Shown: positions 1 to 8,292, counted from the first letter of the stretch. The stretch is 44,830 bases of DNA from CAZGRP01 sp964527995 (GCA_964527995.1 CAZGRP010000030.1:1-44830), one strand, 5' to 3'. The notes: generated by a model from the letters alone, not told the origin. Numbers and translations: made by a program.

Positions 1-108
1 AAGTTTGCCGAAGGGGAAGTGGTGGTGGTGGAAGAACACTTCGGTGTCCGCATCACTCACCTGGTGACGCCTGAGGAACGAGCCCGCAATGTCGAGGAGA
101 CGACGTGA
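1..108 (+). CDS. fliN: FliN, flagellar motor switch protein (3' end only)
   Basis: Frame 1 is open from the window edge to a TGA at 106-108 and gives the last 35 residues of a protein. The stretch GEVVVVEEHFGVRITHLVTP followed by EER matches the typical C-terminal end of FliN (SpoA domain), which forms the lower C-ring and takes part in switching and in docking of export substrates. The upstream part is outside the window. The stop overlaps the GTG start of the next gene (GTGA), consistent with fliN-fliO translational coupling. The identification rests on a short but characteristic segment and on the fliN-fliO-fliP order. Confidence 0.85.
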   Translation, partial: KFAEGEVVVVEEHFGVRITHLVTPEERARNVEETT

Positions 109-629
109 GAGACATCGAACCCAACTTCGCGTCGCGAACGCCGCCGCCAGCCGCGACCCCAATCGAGGATCTGCCATGCCATGGACGCCGGGCTGGATGC
201 CGTCTGGCTCGGGCAGCACTGCTCCTGGCGGCCGCATTCCCCCTTCCCGCTCTGGCGCAGCCTCAGGAACCAGTGCTCGACAGCGGACCTTCCCTTGCCT
301 ACGTGGCTCTCAAAGTGATCCTGGCACTGGTGGTTGCCGGCGGATTTGCGGCAGTGACAGTCCTGCTGATGCGGCGCTTTGTCAGCCCGCGGAGTATGGG
401 CGATTTGAAAGGCGAGGTGAGACTCGTGGGCACCATCGGACTGGCACCGAAGAAGCAGATCTTTCTGGTACGCTGCTTCGACCGCCTGCTGGTTGTCGGT
501 GCCACCGAATCGCAGATGACCTTGCTCTCCGAAGTCACCGATGGGGATCTCCTGGCCACCATGGATCGCCAGGTGCCGAAGGCCGGAGAATTGAAGCGCA
601 GATTGTCGTTCTTGAGAACTCCATCCTGA
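105..629 (+). CDS. fliO: FliO, flagellar export gate assembly protein
   Basis: This 174-residue protein starts with GTG overlapping the fliN stop. It has an Arg-rich start, a hydrophobic segment ending PALAQ at about residues 34-52 that looks like a signal peptide, then one strong membrane segment (about 65-90, VALKVILALVVAGGFAAVT) followed by a basic cytoplasmic domain. The cytoplasmic part (VRLVGTIGLAPKKQIFLVRC and RLLVVGATE) has the pattern of FliO. FliO helps assemble the FliP/FliQ/FliR core of the type III export gate. The first 30 residues before the signal-like segment are unusually long, but no in-frame ATG or GTG lies between, so the coupled GTG is the best start. Confidence 0.85.
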   Translation: MRDIEPNFASRTPPPAATPIEDLPCHGRRAGCRLARAALLLAAAFPLPALAQPQEPVLDSGPSLAYVALKVILALVVAGGFAAVTVLLMRRFVSPRSMGDLKGEVRLVGTIGLAPKKQIFLVRCFDRLLVVGATESQMTLLSEVTDGDLLATMDRQVPKAGELKRRLSFLRTPS

Positions 630-655
630 GTACGATCTGGCTGGCAACGCTCGCT

Positions 656-682
656 TAAGGTCTGCGGCGGGACGTCCGATAA
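656..682 (+). promoter_or_regulatory. Candidate sigma-28 (FliA) promoter upstream of fliP
   Basis: TAAGGTCT (656-663), an 11-nt spacer and TCCGATAA (675-682) match the enterobacterial sigma-28 consensus TAAAGTTT-N11-GCCGATAA at 13 of 16 positions with exact spacing. It lies 27 bp after the fliO stop in non-coding sequence. A FliA-type sigma factor is encoded at 8293-9057. The start of transcription would be near 690, about 300 bp before the likely fliP start. Promoter use is inferred. Confidence 0.55.
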
Positions 683-912
683 TAGAAAGATTCTCGGGGT
701 GGGAAAAAGCGCCAGTCCTGCGCAGGCAAAATTTTCCCCTACGCCAGCCATCCCGGTTGGCTTCCTACCTGGGCAGTCCCCACAGCAGTTCAGACGGGAT
801 CCTCTCTTCAACGAACCTAAGCCCTGAATTTTCATAGGTCTTCGGCCTCCCCGCTCGGCGCTCGCGAACTCGAAGACCGCCCGGCGACCTCGGTTGACGC
901 TGCCTTCATCCG

Positions 913-928
913 TGGCACACGGGTTGCA
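913..928 (+). promoter_or_regulatory. Sigma-54 (RpoN) promoter for fliP
   Basis: TGGCACACGGGTTGCA carries the -24 (TGGCAC) and -12 (TTGCA) elements with the obligatory spacing between the GG and GC dinucleotides. Transcription should begin near 939-940. That excludes upstream in-frame starts for fliP and leaves a leader of about 50 nt to the TTG at 990. Sigma-54 control of export-gate genes is known in other flagellated bacteria. The required enhancer-binding activator is not encoded in this window. Confidence 0.8.
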
Positions 929-989
929 AATTGCTGGCATGTCACCTGGTACTACCTCAGCGACCGATCCCAACTCGGAGCGTCTCATC

Positions 990-1754
990 TTGCATTCCAA
1001 GCACACAGTGTTGCGAATTCTTGTGGCGACTGCTGTAGCAGGCACCTTGGTTCTGCTCGCAGGCTCCGCGTGGGCCCAGCCCTTACCCAAGGTGACCATC
1101 GGTGTGGACAAGGCTACGTCACCCCAGGATGTGGCTGTGACGCTGCAGATCCTGTTTCTGTTCACGATCCTGACGCTGGCGCCGGCGATCTTGATCATGA
1201 CGACCTCGTTCACCCGGCTCGTGGTTGTGTTTCACTTCTTGCGTCAGGCCCTTGGCATCCAGCAAATGCCATCCAACCAACTGCTGATCGGTCTCTCTCT
1301 TTTCCTGACGCTGTTCATCATGCGACCGGTATTCAACGAGATGAACAGCAAGGGCCTGCAGCCCTACCTGGATCGCAAGATCACCCAGAAGCAGGCGTTC
1401 GATAACGCTCTGCAGCCGCTGCGGGAGTTCATGCTGCGTCACACGCGCCAGAAAGACCTGGCGCTGTTCCTGCAGTTGGCAGAGGCCAAGTCGCCTGAGA
1501 CACCCGAGAATGTGCCGACCACTGTTCTGATCCCGTCCTTCATCATCAGCGAGCTGCGGACGGCCTTTCAGATTGGTTTCTTGCTCTATATCCCGTTTCT
1601 CATCATCGACATGATCGTCGCCAGCGTGCTGATGTCGATGGGTATGCTCATGCTACCGCCGATGATGATTTCGCTTCCTTTCAAGGTGCTCATGTTTGTT
1701 CTCGTGGACGGCTGGAATCTGCTCGTCGGCCAGCTTGTACACAGCTTCACATAA
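990..1754 (+). CDS. fliP: FliP, flagellar type III export gate protein
   Basis: This is a 254-residue core export-gate membrane protein that forms the FliP5-FliQ4-FliR1 channel. Diagnostic stretches are TSFTRLVVVFHFLRQALG, MSMGMLMLPPMMISLPFK and the C-terminal DGWNLLVGQLVHSF. An N-terminal signal peptide (about residues 5-29, ending GSAWAQ) is usual for FliP. The frame is open back to 894, but the sigma-54 promoter at 913-928 would start transcription near 939. The TTG at 990, with GGAG nine bases upstream, therefore fits best and gives the family's usual length of about 250. ATG 939 has no ribosome site and lies at the predicted transcription start. The family call is certain; the exact start is not. 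Confidence 0.95.
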   Translation: MHSKHTVLRILVATAVAGTLVLLAGSAWAQPLPKVTIGVDKATSPQDVAVTLQILFLFTILTLAPAILIMTTSFTRLVVVFHFLRQALGIQQMPSNQLLIGLSLFLTLFIMRPVFNEMNSKGLQPYLDRKITQKQAFDNALQPLREFMLRHTRQKDLALFLQLAEAKSPETPENVPTTVLIPSFIISELRTAFQIGFLLYIPFLIIDMIVASVLMSMGMLMLPPMMISLPFKVLMFVLVDGWNLLVGQLVHSFT

Positions 1755-1764
1755 GGAGAGAGCT

Positions 1765-2034
1765 GTGACTCAGGAACTTGTGATCGCCCTTGCGAAGAAC
1801 GCTCTGTGGACGACCCTCCTGGTGTCGGCGCCGATCCTGATTTTCGGCCTGGTCGTGGGGCTGGCTATTGGCATTTTCCAGGCCGTGACTCAGATCCAGG
1901 AATTGACGTTGACGTTCGTGCCCAAGATCCTGGTGGTGATCCTAGCCCTGGTTTTTTTTCTACCGTGGATGTTGAACACGCTGATTACGTTCACGTTGAG
2001 CGTGTTTGCCTTGATCCCGACCGTGGCCCGGTAG
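1765..2034 (+). CDS. fliQ: FliQ, flagellar type III export gate protein
   Basis: This is an 89-residue protein, exactly the usual FliQ length, with two membrane hairpin segments (about 16-40 and 53-75) and the conserved QIQELTLTFVPKI loop between them. The start is GTG at 1765, preceded by AAGGAG at 1753-1758 with six-base spacing. The ribosome site overlaps the fliP stop codon, so the two are translationally linked. The frame is open upstream into fliP, but the extra residues have no FliQ character. FliQ packs around FliP and FliR in the export gate. Confidence 0.95.
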   Translation: MTQELVIALAKNALWTTLLVSAPILIFGLVVGLAIGIFQAVTQIQELTLTFVPKILVVILALVFFLPWMLNTLITFTLSVFALIPTVAR

Positions 2035-2056
2035 CCTTAGAGCTGGACGGTTTCTG

Positions 2057-2833
2057 ATGTTCGATGCCTATCTGAGCAACCTCGAACTCTTTATGCTGGT
2101 GTTTGTGCGTGCCTCGGCTCTGATGTACTCCCTGCCTGTTTTTGGGGATCGCAGCGTGCCGGTGAAGGTCAGGATCGCTCTGGGTTTTCTCCTTACCATG
2201 GTCATAACGCCGCTGTTGCCAGCACAGAGTCTCGGCGGCGAACATTGGCTCATCTACGTCGGATACGCACTACGTGAGGGGATGGTCGGACTTCTCCTGG
2301 GTTTTGTCGCGCGGGTCCTTTTCTGGGGTGTGCAGTATGCCGGGCAGATCATCTCTTTTCAGATGGGCTTCGCAGTGGCGACCGTCATCGATCCGGAATG
2401 GGGCCAGTCGGTGACCATTATCTCTCGTTTCCAGAATCTGGTCGCCCTCATGTTCCTGCTTGCTATCGACGGCCACTACATGTTTCTGGCGGCCTTCAAA
2501 CGAAGCTTCGATCTGGTGCCCGTAGGTCACGCGGCGTTGACCGGCCGCCTCGCCGAACTGCTGATTTCTGTGACCGCCGGCGTGTTCCTGATCGGCGTGA
2601 AGATCGCGGCTCCGGTGATGCTGGCACTCCTGCTCACCAATGTCGCCATGGCATTGGTGGCGCGAACGGTTCCGCAAATGAATATTTTCATCATCGCTTT
2701 TCCGATCAGCATCGCCGTCGGCTTCTTTGTTCTCATCATCGGCATGCCGGCCTTCTTCCAGGTCTTCGGAAAGCTCGTCGGGCAACTCGAACGCCATTTG
2801 ATCTTCGTGCTGGGAGCACTGCAACATGGCTGA
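2057..2833 (+). CDS. fliR: FliR, flagellar type III export gate protein
   Basis: A 258-residue, highly hydrophobic protein with about six membrane segments. The start (LELFMLVFVRASALM, then LPVFGDRSVPVKVRIALGF) and the middle (QMGFAVATVIDPE) are typical of FliR, the single-copy subunit that completes the FliP/FliQ export gate. It starts 22 bp after fliQ. Its last eight bases overlap the flhB start, which suggests coupled translation. Confidence 0.95.
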   Translation: MFDAYLSNLELFMLVFVRASALMYSLPVFGDRSVPVKVRIALGFLLTMVITPLLPAQSLGGEHWLIYVGYALREGMVGLLLGFVARVLFWGVQYAGQIISFQMGFAVATVIDPEWGQSVTIISRFQNLVALMFLLAIDGHYMFLAAFKRSFDLVPVGHAALTGRLAELLISVTAGVFLIGVKIAAPVMLALLLTNVAMALVARTVPQMNIFIIAFPISIAVGFFVLIIGMPAFFQVFGKLVGQLERHLIFVLGALQHG

Positions 2834-3893
2834 AGGGAGCTTCCAGGAAAAAACCGAAAAAGCGACACCACGAAAGCGAGAGGAGAGCCGCAAGAAGGGC
2901 CAGGTAGCCCGGAGTGTGGACGTGAACTCGGCTGCCATGCTGCTGGCCGGGACGCTTACTCTGTTCTTTCTGTCTGCGGGACTCCTGAACAGCCTGCTGC
3001 GCATCTTTCAGTCTTCTTTCGGTCACGTCGATCCGACTGCGGTGACGCAGAACGCGGTGGTTCCTCTTCTGATTCGGACCGTGTTGCAGATGCTTACTCT
3101 GCTGGGTCCGCTTCTGATCGTTCTCGTGATTGTGGGGTTGCTGGCCAACGTCGGGCAGTTTGGGTTCCTCGTCACTTTCGAGCCGCTGGTGCCCAAACCC
3201 GAGAAATTGAACCCACTCAGCGGGCTGAAGAACCTGGTATCGGTGAAGTCGCTGGGCGAGCTCGTGAAGGGCGTGCTGAAGCTCGCCATCGTCGGGCTGG
3301 TCAGCTACCTGACCCTTCGCGGGCGCATGCAGCAGGTCCTGGAGAGCGCCGACTACGGCGCCGGCGCCATTTTGCTGCTCATGAGCAAGTCCGCCTTTGC
3401 ACTGGCAATTTCAGGAGGTCTTGCCATAGCAGCCCTGGGGGTCGCCGATTTCTTCTTCCAGCGCTGGCAATTCGAGCGCAGCCTGCGCATGACCAAGGAG
3501 GAAGTGCGCGAGGAGCACAAGCAGACGGAAGGAGACCCACAGGTAAAGGCGCGTATTCGGTCGTTGCAGCGGGAAGTGGCCCGCAAGCGGATGATGAGCA
3601 AAGTGCCTGAAGCCGATGTCGTGATCACCAACCCCGTTCATCTGGCCGTTGCCCTGAAGTACGATCCGGACGAGATGTCGGCACCGGTGGTGATCGCCAA
3701 AGGAGCCCGCAAGTTGGCGGAAAGAATCAAAGAGATCGCCCAGGAACATTCGATACCGATCGTCGAAGACAAGCCGCTGGCACGGCTTCTCTACCGAAGC
3801 GCCGAGGTCGGCGAAGAGATCCCGATCGACGCCTATCGAGCCGTGGCTGAGATCCTGGGCTACATTTACCGGCTCACAGGTAGGGTACGATGA
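2826..3893 (+). CDS. flhB: FlhB, export substrate-specificity switch protein, with an NPVH motif
   Basis: This 355-residue protein has the usual FlhB layout: a basic N-terminus (EKTEKATPRKREESRKKGQV), four membrane segments up to about residue 210, and a cytoplasmic domain. FlhB normally cleaves itself between Asn and Pro of a conserved NPTH motif, switching export from rod/hook to filament proteins. Here residues 269-272 read NPVH: Asn, Pro and His are kept but Thr is Val. The C-terminal domain (LAVALKYDPDEMSAPVVIAK to IPIVEDKPLARLLY) is intact. The gene ends in ATGA shared with flhA. A separate FlhB C-domain protein (FlhX) is encoded at 12494-12835. Confidence 0.95.
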   Translation: MAEGSFQEKTEKATPRKREESRKKGQVARSVDVNSAAMLLAGTLTLFFLSAGLLNSLLRIFQSSFGHVDPTAVTQNAVVPLLIRTVLQMLTLLGPLLIVLVIVGLLANVGQFGFLVTFEPLVPKPEKLNPLSGLKNLVSVKSLGELVKGVLKLAIVGLVSYLTLRGRMQQVLESADYGAGAILLLMSKSAFALAISGGLAIAALGVADFFFQRWQFERSLRMTKEEVREEHKQTEGDPQVKARIRSLQREVARKRMMSKVPEADVVITNPVHLAVALKYDPDEMSAPVVIAKGARKLAERIKEIAQEHSIPIVEDKPLARLLYRSAEVGEEIPIDAYRAVAEILGYIYRLTGRVR

Positions 3894-5971
3894 GCGCACG
3901 TTCCGAACCGAACCTGGTCGCCCGCCTGGCGCGACACAGCGACATTCTCCTGGCGGTCGGCGTGCTCATGGTGCTGGCGATCGTCATCATCCCGCTGCCG
4001 CCGGTGGTGATGGACGTGCTGCTGTCCCTCAACGTTACCACCGCTCTGGTGATTCTCATGGTGTCGATGTACATCCGTGAGCCACTGGAGCTGTCGGTGT
4101 TTCCAGGCTTGCTGCTCATCGTCACCCTGTTTCGACTGTCGCTCAACATCGCCTCGACGCGACTGATCCTCAGTGAGGCCTACGCCGGTGAGGTGATCCT
4201 GGCTTTTGGCACGTTCGTGGTCCGCGGCAACTACGTGGTCGGCTTCGTGATCTTTCTGATCCTGGTGATCATCCAGTTTGTGGTCATCACCAAGGGTGCC
4301 GGCCGCATCGCCGAAGTAGCTGCAAGATTCACTCTGGATGCCATGCCCGGGAAGCAGATGTCGATCGATGCTGACCTGAACGCCGGGCTCATCGACGACA
4401 GCGAGGCGCGGCAACGGAGGGAAAAGATTTCCAGGGAAGCGGATTTCTACGGCGCCATGGACGGCGCCAGCAAATTTGTCCGTGGCGACGCCATTGCAGG
4501 GCTGCTGATCACAACCATCAACATCTTCGGCGGCCTCATCATCGGGGTGCTGCAGAAGGGGATGAGCTTTTCTCAGGCGCTGCAGACGTACACCTTGCTC
4601 ACCGTCGGCGATGGTCTTGTTTCTCAGATACCGGCACTGATCATCTCAACCGCCGCCGGACTTGTCGTGACGCGGGCGGCGTCCGAGTCGAACCTTGGTC
4701 AGGACTTGACCGGCCAGTTGCTGGCGCATCCGCGGGCGCTGTACGTGGTCGCCGGCGTGCTGCTCTTCTTCGGGCTCGCACCGGGTTTGCCGGCGATTCC
4801 GTTCTTCATGCTTGCGGCGATTGCCGGCGTCGCTGCGCGATCGGCGGCACAGTCGCAACTCGCAGAAGCTGCTGAGGAAGCAGAGACGGCCGAGGCTGCC
4901 GCAGAGCCTGAGGGCCCAGAGGCGGTGGAGCAGTACCTGCATGTCGATCCACTGGAGCTGGAGATCGGCTATGCTCTGATCCCGCTGGTCGATCCGTCGT
5001 ATGGTGGAGACCTGCTGCACCGCATTTCGATGATCCGCAAGCAGTGCGCTCAGGAATACGGCTTTGTGGTGCCGCCGATTCGAATACGCGACAACATCCA
5101 GTTGCGCTCAGACGAGTACGTGATCAAGATGCGCGGCACCGAGGTGGCACGCGGAGAGCTGAAGACCGGGTATGTGATGGCCCTCGACCCCGGCAATGTC
5201 GAGCGCCGCATCGACGGCATCGAAACGACTGATCCGGCCTTCGGCCTGTCTGCACTGTGGATCAGCGAGCGGCGCAAAGAGGAAGCCGAGAGGGCTGGCT
5301 ACACGGTCGTCGAGCCGGTGGCCGTCCTCGCCACGCACCTCAAAGAAGTGCTGATGCGCCACGCTGAGCATCTTCTCGGCCGGCAGGAAGTGCAGAATCT
5401 CATCGATCAGGTCAAGAAGGACTACCCGGCCGTGGTGGAAGAGCTCATTCCCGGCACCCTGAGCCTGGGCGCCGTGCAGAAGGTCTTGCAGAATCTGCTG
5501 AAAGAGCGGGTGTCGATTCGCGACCTGGTTTCCATACTCGAGGCCCTGGCCGACTATGCGCCGACAAGCAAGGACCCAGACGTGCTCACCGAGTACGTCC
5601 GCAACGTCCTTAGTCACGCTGTCTACAGACCCTACGTGGCGGAAGACGGCCGGCTGTATGCCATCGCGGTGGACCCGCAGGTCGAGAAGCTGATCCAGGA
5701 TGCTGTTCGCCAGGGCGATCAGGCTCAGGGTATGCCCAATCTGCCGGCCGACGTACTCAGGCGCATCTACCGCCAGCTCAAGAAGTACTCCGACAAGATG
5801 ACCACACGTGGCCGGCAGCCGGTCGTCGTCTGTTCTCCGTTGGTGCGGATGTACTTCCGCCGTCTGATCGCACCGGCCTTCGTCAACATGCCGGTCCTTT
5901 CCTATACAGAGCTACCACCTCAACTGGAGATTCAAACCGAAGGCGTTGTGAGGCTCGAGGATGAGAATTAA
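3890..5971 (+). CDS. flhA: FlhA, flagellar export gate protein (FHIPEP family)
   Basis: This is a 693-residue protein of normal family length. The first 330 residues carry about eight membrane segments and the FHIPEP family signature region (GRIAEVAARFTLDAMPGKQM, then IDADLNAGLIDDSEARQRR). The rest is the cytoplasmic ring domain that docks chaperone-substrate complexes and takes part in proton-driven export. An acidic linker (AEEAETAEAAAEPEGPEAVE) joins the two parts. The start overlaps the flhB stop by four bases, and the end overlaps flhF by 11 bases. Confidence 0.97.
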   Translation: MSARSEPNLVARLARHSDILLAVGVLMVLAIVIIPLPPVVMDVLLSLNVTTALVILMVSMYIREPLELSVFPGLLLIVTLFRLSLNIASTRLILSEAYAGEVILAFGTFVVRGNYVVGFVIFLILVIIQFVVITKGAGRIAEVAARFTLDAMPGKQMSIDADLNAGLIDDSEARQRREKISREADFYGAMDGASKFVRGDAIAGLLITTINIFGGLIIGVLQKGMSFSQALQTYTLLTVGDGLVSQIPALIISTAAGLVVTRAASESNLGQDLTGQLLAHPRALYVVAGVLLFFGLAPGLPAIPFFMLAAIAGVAARSAAQSQLAEAAEEAETAEAAAEPEGPEAVEQYLHVDPLELEIGYALIPLVDPSYGGDLLHRISMIRKQCAQEYGFVVPPIRIRDNIQLRSDEYVIKMRGTEVARGELKTGYVMALDPGNVERRIDGIETTDPAFGLSALWISERRKEEAERAGYTVVEPVAVLATHLKEVLMRHAEHLLGRQEVQNLIDQVKKDYPAVVEELIPGTLSLGAVQKVLQNLLKERVSIRDLVSILEALADYAPTSKDPDVLTEYVRNVLSHAVYRPYVAEDGRLYAIAVDPQVEKLIQDAVRQGDQAQGMPNLPADVLRRIYRQLKKYSDKMTTRGRQPVVVCSPLVRMYFRRLIAPAFVNMPVLSYTELPPQLEIQTEGVVRLEDEN

Positions 5972-7172
5972 GAGAGTCTGCGCCAAGAACATGACCGAGG
6001 CGTTGCGCAAGGTGCGGGAGGAACTGGGAGAGGATGCTGTGATCCTGAAGACGGAGCGCATTCCGGGCACCGGTGTGCGAGGCGGCCGGGGAATTCAGGT
6101 GACCGCTGCCGTCGAGTGGGAGAGTAGCGTGCCACAGCGAGAACCGTTGCCGTTCACCCCACCAGTGCGCCCCGGCGCCGGCGATGCCCAACCGCGTTCT
6201 GCAGTTGTGGAACCGGACGGGGTGACCTATGAACCCGTGGCTCGCCGTCCTGCGCCGTCCACGGAGATCGAGGAGCTGCGCCAGGAGCTGCACCGGGTGC
6301 AGAGCTTGCTCGGACATCTCACCGAATTTGTGCGACAGCGTGACGGTCGAAACGTTCCCCAGGAGTTGCGCCAGAGCTATGATCATCTGACCTCCCAGGG
6401 GGTTGGTCCTGAAGTGGCCGAGAAAGTCATTGCAGCCGCGGCGGAGGAACTACGAAGCCAGAGTCTGTTTCAGCCGGCAGCGGTGAGGGAGTGCCTGCGG
6501 CGCCAGGTCGGACTGTGCTTTCATGCTGCCAGGTCGAACGTGCAGCCAGGTGGGCCACGAGTGATCGCCGTGGTTGGGCCAACCGGGGTCGGAAAGACCA
6601 CCACGATTGCCAAGCTGGCTGCTCGCGACAGGGTTTTCGACGGCCTGTCGGTCGGCCTGATCTCCACCGACACCTATCGCATTGCAGCCGTGGAGCAGTT
6701 GCGTACCTTTGCCGAGATCGCAGACATCCCGCTGGAGGTCGTGTATACGCCTGAGGAGATGCGGCGAGCGCTGCGAAAATTCGCCTTTTCGGATCGCATC
6801 TACATAGACACCACAGGAAGGAGTCCCCACGATTCCGGTCGCATCAAGGAGTTGCAAGAGATGGTGACGGCGGCCCAGCCCACTGAAACGCACCTGGCCC
6901 TCAGTCTCACGACCCGTGACGAGGACCAGCTGGACGTGCTCGAGAGCTACAGGCCGTTGCGCTACAACCGCCTGCTGTTCACCAAGCTCGATGAGACAGG
7001 CGCTCCGGGCAGTCTGCTGAACGTGAGCTACAGGGCCGAGCTGCCTGTTTCGTTCGTAACCAATGGCCAAAGCGTGCCGAACGACTTGATCGCCGCCGAT
7101 CGCCAGACGCTCGCCGACCTGGTGTTGGGAGATTTCAAGGCCGCGCCCGTGCCCGCAGGAGGCGTGTCATGA
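5961..7172 (+). CDS. flhF: FlhF, SRP-family GTPase for flagellar placement
   Basis: 403 residues. The N-terminus (MRIKRVCAKNMTEALRKVRE, then ELGEDAVIL) is typical of FlhF, followed by a variable middle and an SRP-type NG domain. The P-loop GPTGVGKTTT begins near residue 206, with STDTYRIAAVEQLRTFAEI, DTTGRSPHD and the guanine-specificity motif TKLDE further on. FlhF marks the site of flagellum assembly, often the pole, and works with FlhG, encoded next with a four-base ATGA overlap. In many bacteria FlhG stimulates the FlhF GTPase. Confidence 0.95.
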   Translation: MRIKRVCAKNMTEALRKVREELGEDAVILKTERIPGTGVRGGRGIQVTAAVEWESSVPQREPLPFTPPVRPGAGDAQPRSAVVEPDGVTYEPVARRPAPSTEIEELRQELHRVQSLLGHLTEFVRQRDGRNVPQELRQSYDHLTSQGVGPEVAEKVIAAAAEELRSQSLFQPAAVRECLRRQVGLCFHAARSNVQPGGPRVIAVVGPTGVGKTTTIAKLAARDRVFDGLSVGLISTDTYRIAAVEQLRTFAEIADIPLEVVYTPEEMRRALRKFAFSDRIYIDTTGRSPHDSGRIKELQEMVTAAQPTETHLALSLTTRDEDQLDVLESYRPLRYNRLLFTKLDETGAPGSLLNVSYRAELPVSFVTNGQSVPNDLIAADRQTLADLVLGDFKAAPVPAGGVS

Positions 7173-7972
7173 TGGTGGACCAGGCGGTGGCCCTTCGCCG
7201 TGCTACTCAGCCTCGCAGAGGCCGTGGCGCGCCGCTGGCGGCCCTCGCACTCAGGCAGATCGCCATCGTCAGCGGCAAGGGCGGAGTGGGCAAGAGTCTG
7301 ATCGCTGCGAACCTGGCATTGGCGCTTGCCGACGTTGGCGAGCGGCCTTTGCTGATCGACGCCAACGACCAGATGGGTCACCTGGACCTGCTTCTGGGGG
7401 TTTCGGCGGCTGCATCTCGGGCGGCGGCACAGGCGACAGGCGTGGGCCTGTTGCACACACCCGAGCCCGTGGTCGATTTTCTGTCGGCATCCTCGCTGAC
7501 CGTCTCCCAGCTTCACGCAGCAATTCGGGGAAGGGAAGGCCTGCAAGAGCCGTACGCCGTTGCGCTATTCGACACGCCGACCGGCCCGACCGCTGCCACA
7601 CTCCAGGCTGTGTCGCTCTGCGGCGAGGCCATTCTGGTCACGACACCGCAGCCGACTGCCATCGCCGATACGTACGCCATGGCAAAGATCCTCTGGCAGC
7701 GGTTGCCGCGCCTGGACGTGGCGCTCCTGGTCAGTCAGGTGTCGGGAAGCGAGCAGGCGGCTGAGGTCTTCGAAAAAATGAATCTGGCCACCGAGCGCTT
7801 TCTTTCCCGGCGGGTCACATCAGCGGGCTTTCTGCCGCAGGATCCGCTCGTGGACCAGGCCATCGAACTGGAAGTGCCGGTCTACACTCACTTCAGGGAC
7901 GCGATGATCTCTCGGGCGATACGTGGGATCGCCCTGGAATTGAGCAAAAAAGTGACACGCAAAGCTTCGTGA
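7169..7972 (+). CDS. flhG: FlhG (FleN/YlxH), MinD-like ATPase controlling flagellar number
   Basis: 267 residues of the MinD/ParA P-loop family. The deviant Walker A motif SGKGGVGKS lies at residues 35-43, followed by LIDANDQMGHLDLLLGV and the switch region VALFDTPTG. The N-terminal extension before the ATPase is basic (RRATQPRRGRGAP), as in FlhG proteins that activate FlhF. Its place after flhF and before fliA is the standard arrangement. FlhG usually limits the number of flagella and can antagonise flagellar transcription activators. Confidence 0.93.
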   Translation: MMVDQAVALRRATQPRRGRGAPLAALALRQIAIVSGKGGVGKSLIAANLALALADVGERPLLIDANDQMGHLDLLLGVSAAASRAAAQATGVGLLHTPEPVVDFLSASSLTVSQLHAAIRGREGLQEPYAVALFDTPTGPTAATLQAVSLCGEAILVTTPQPTAIADTYAMAKILWQRLPRLDVALLVSQVSGSEQAAEVFEKMNLATERFLSRRVTSAGFLPQDPLVDQAIELEVPVYTHFRDAMISRAIRGIALELSKKVTRKAS

Positions 7973-8226
7973 TGGGAAAGGCTACAAACGACTCTCTCTC
8001 GGGCATTTCGACGAATCTTGCCATGCTGATCGCCGCCTTCACGGTTCTCAGCGGCTACACCCAGGGCAAGCCAGCCGGCTCAATGCTGATCGACGGGGTG
8101 GTGGTTTTCGCCGTCGCTCAGCTCGTTCTCGAGGTCGGCTACCTTGTCATTGTGGGAATCGTGCGCACGCTTCAAGAGCGGCGGGCGGCGGAAGATCGTG
8201 AAAATACAGCGGAGGACATTCATTGA
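7972..8226 (+). CDS. Small two-helix membrane protein of unknown function
   Basis: 84 residues from ATG 7972 (an in-frame GTG at 7969 is also possible); either start overlaps the flhG stop, so it should be co-translated. It has two membrane segments, NLAMLIAAFTVLSGYTQG and GVVVFAVAQLVLEVGYLVIV, and an acidic, charged C-terminal tail (TLQERRAAEDRENTAEDIH). I do not recognise a family. Its place between flhG and fliA suggests a flagellar or sigma-regulation accessory role, but that is inferred only from position. The next 66 bp to fliA hold no other gene. Confidence 0.7.
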   Translation: MGKATNDSLSGISTNLAMLIAAFTVLSGYTQGKPAGSMLIDGVVVFAVAQLVLEVGYLVIVGIVRTLQERRAAEDRENTAEDIH

Positions 8227-8292
8227 GACGTTGCCGGTGCAGCCGTACGGATGCGGCGATCGACATGATCGGACATCTCAGGGAGACTTGTC

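Noticed and set aside
630..912. Possible riboswitch or small RNA in the fliO-fliP gap
   Set aside because: I looked for the conserved cores of cyclic-di-GMP (GEMM) and other common riboswitches and did not find them.
299..1213. Long minus-strand open frame across fliO and the fliP start
   Set aside because: It overlaps two well-supported plus-strand genes and two promoter elements, and its product has no recognisable pattern; such antisense frames are common in GC-rich DNA.
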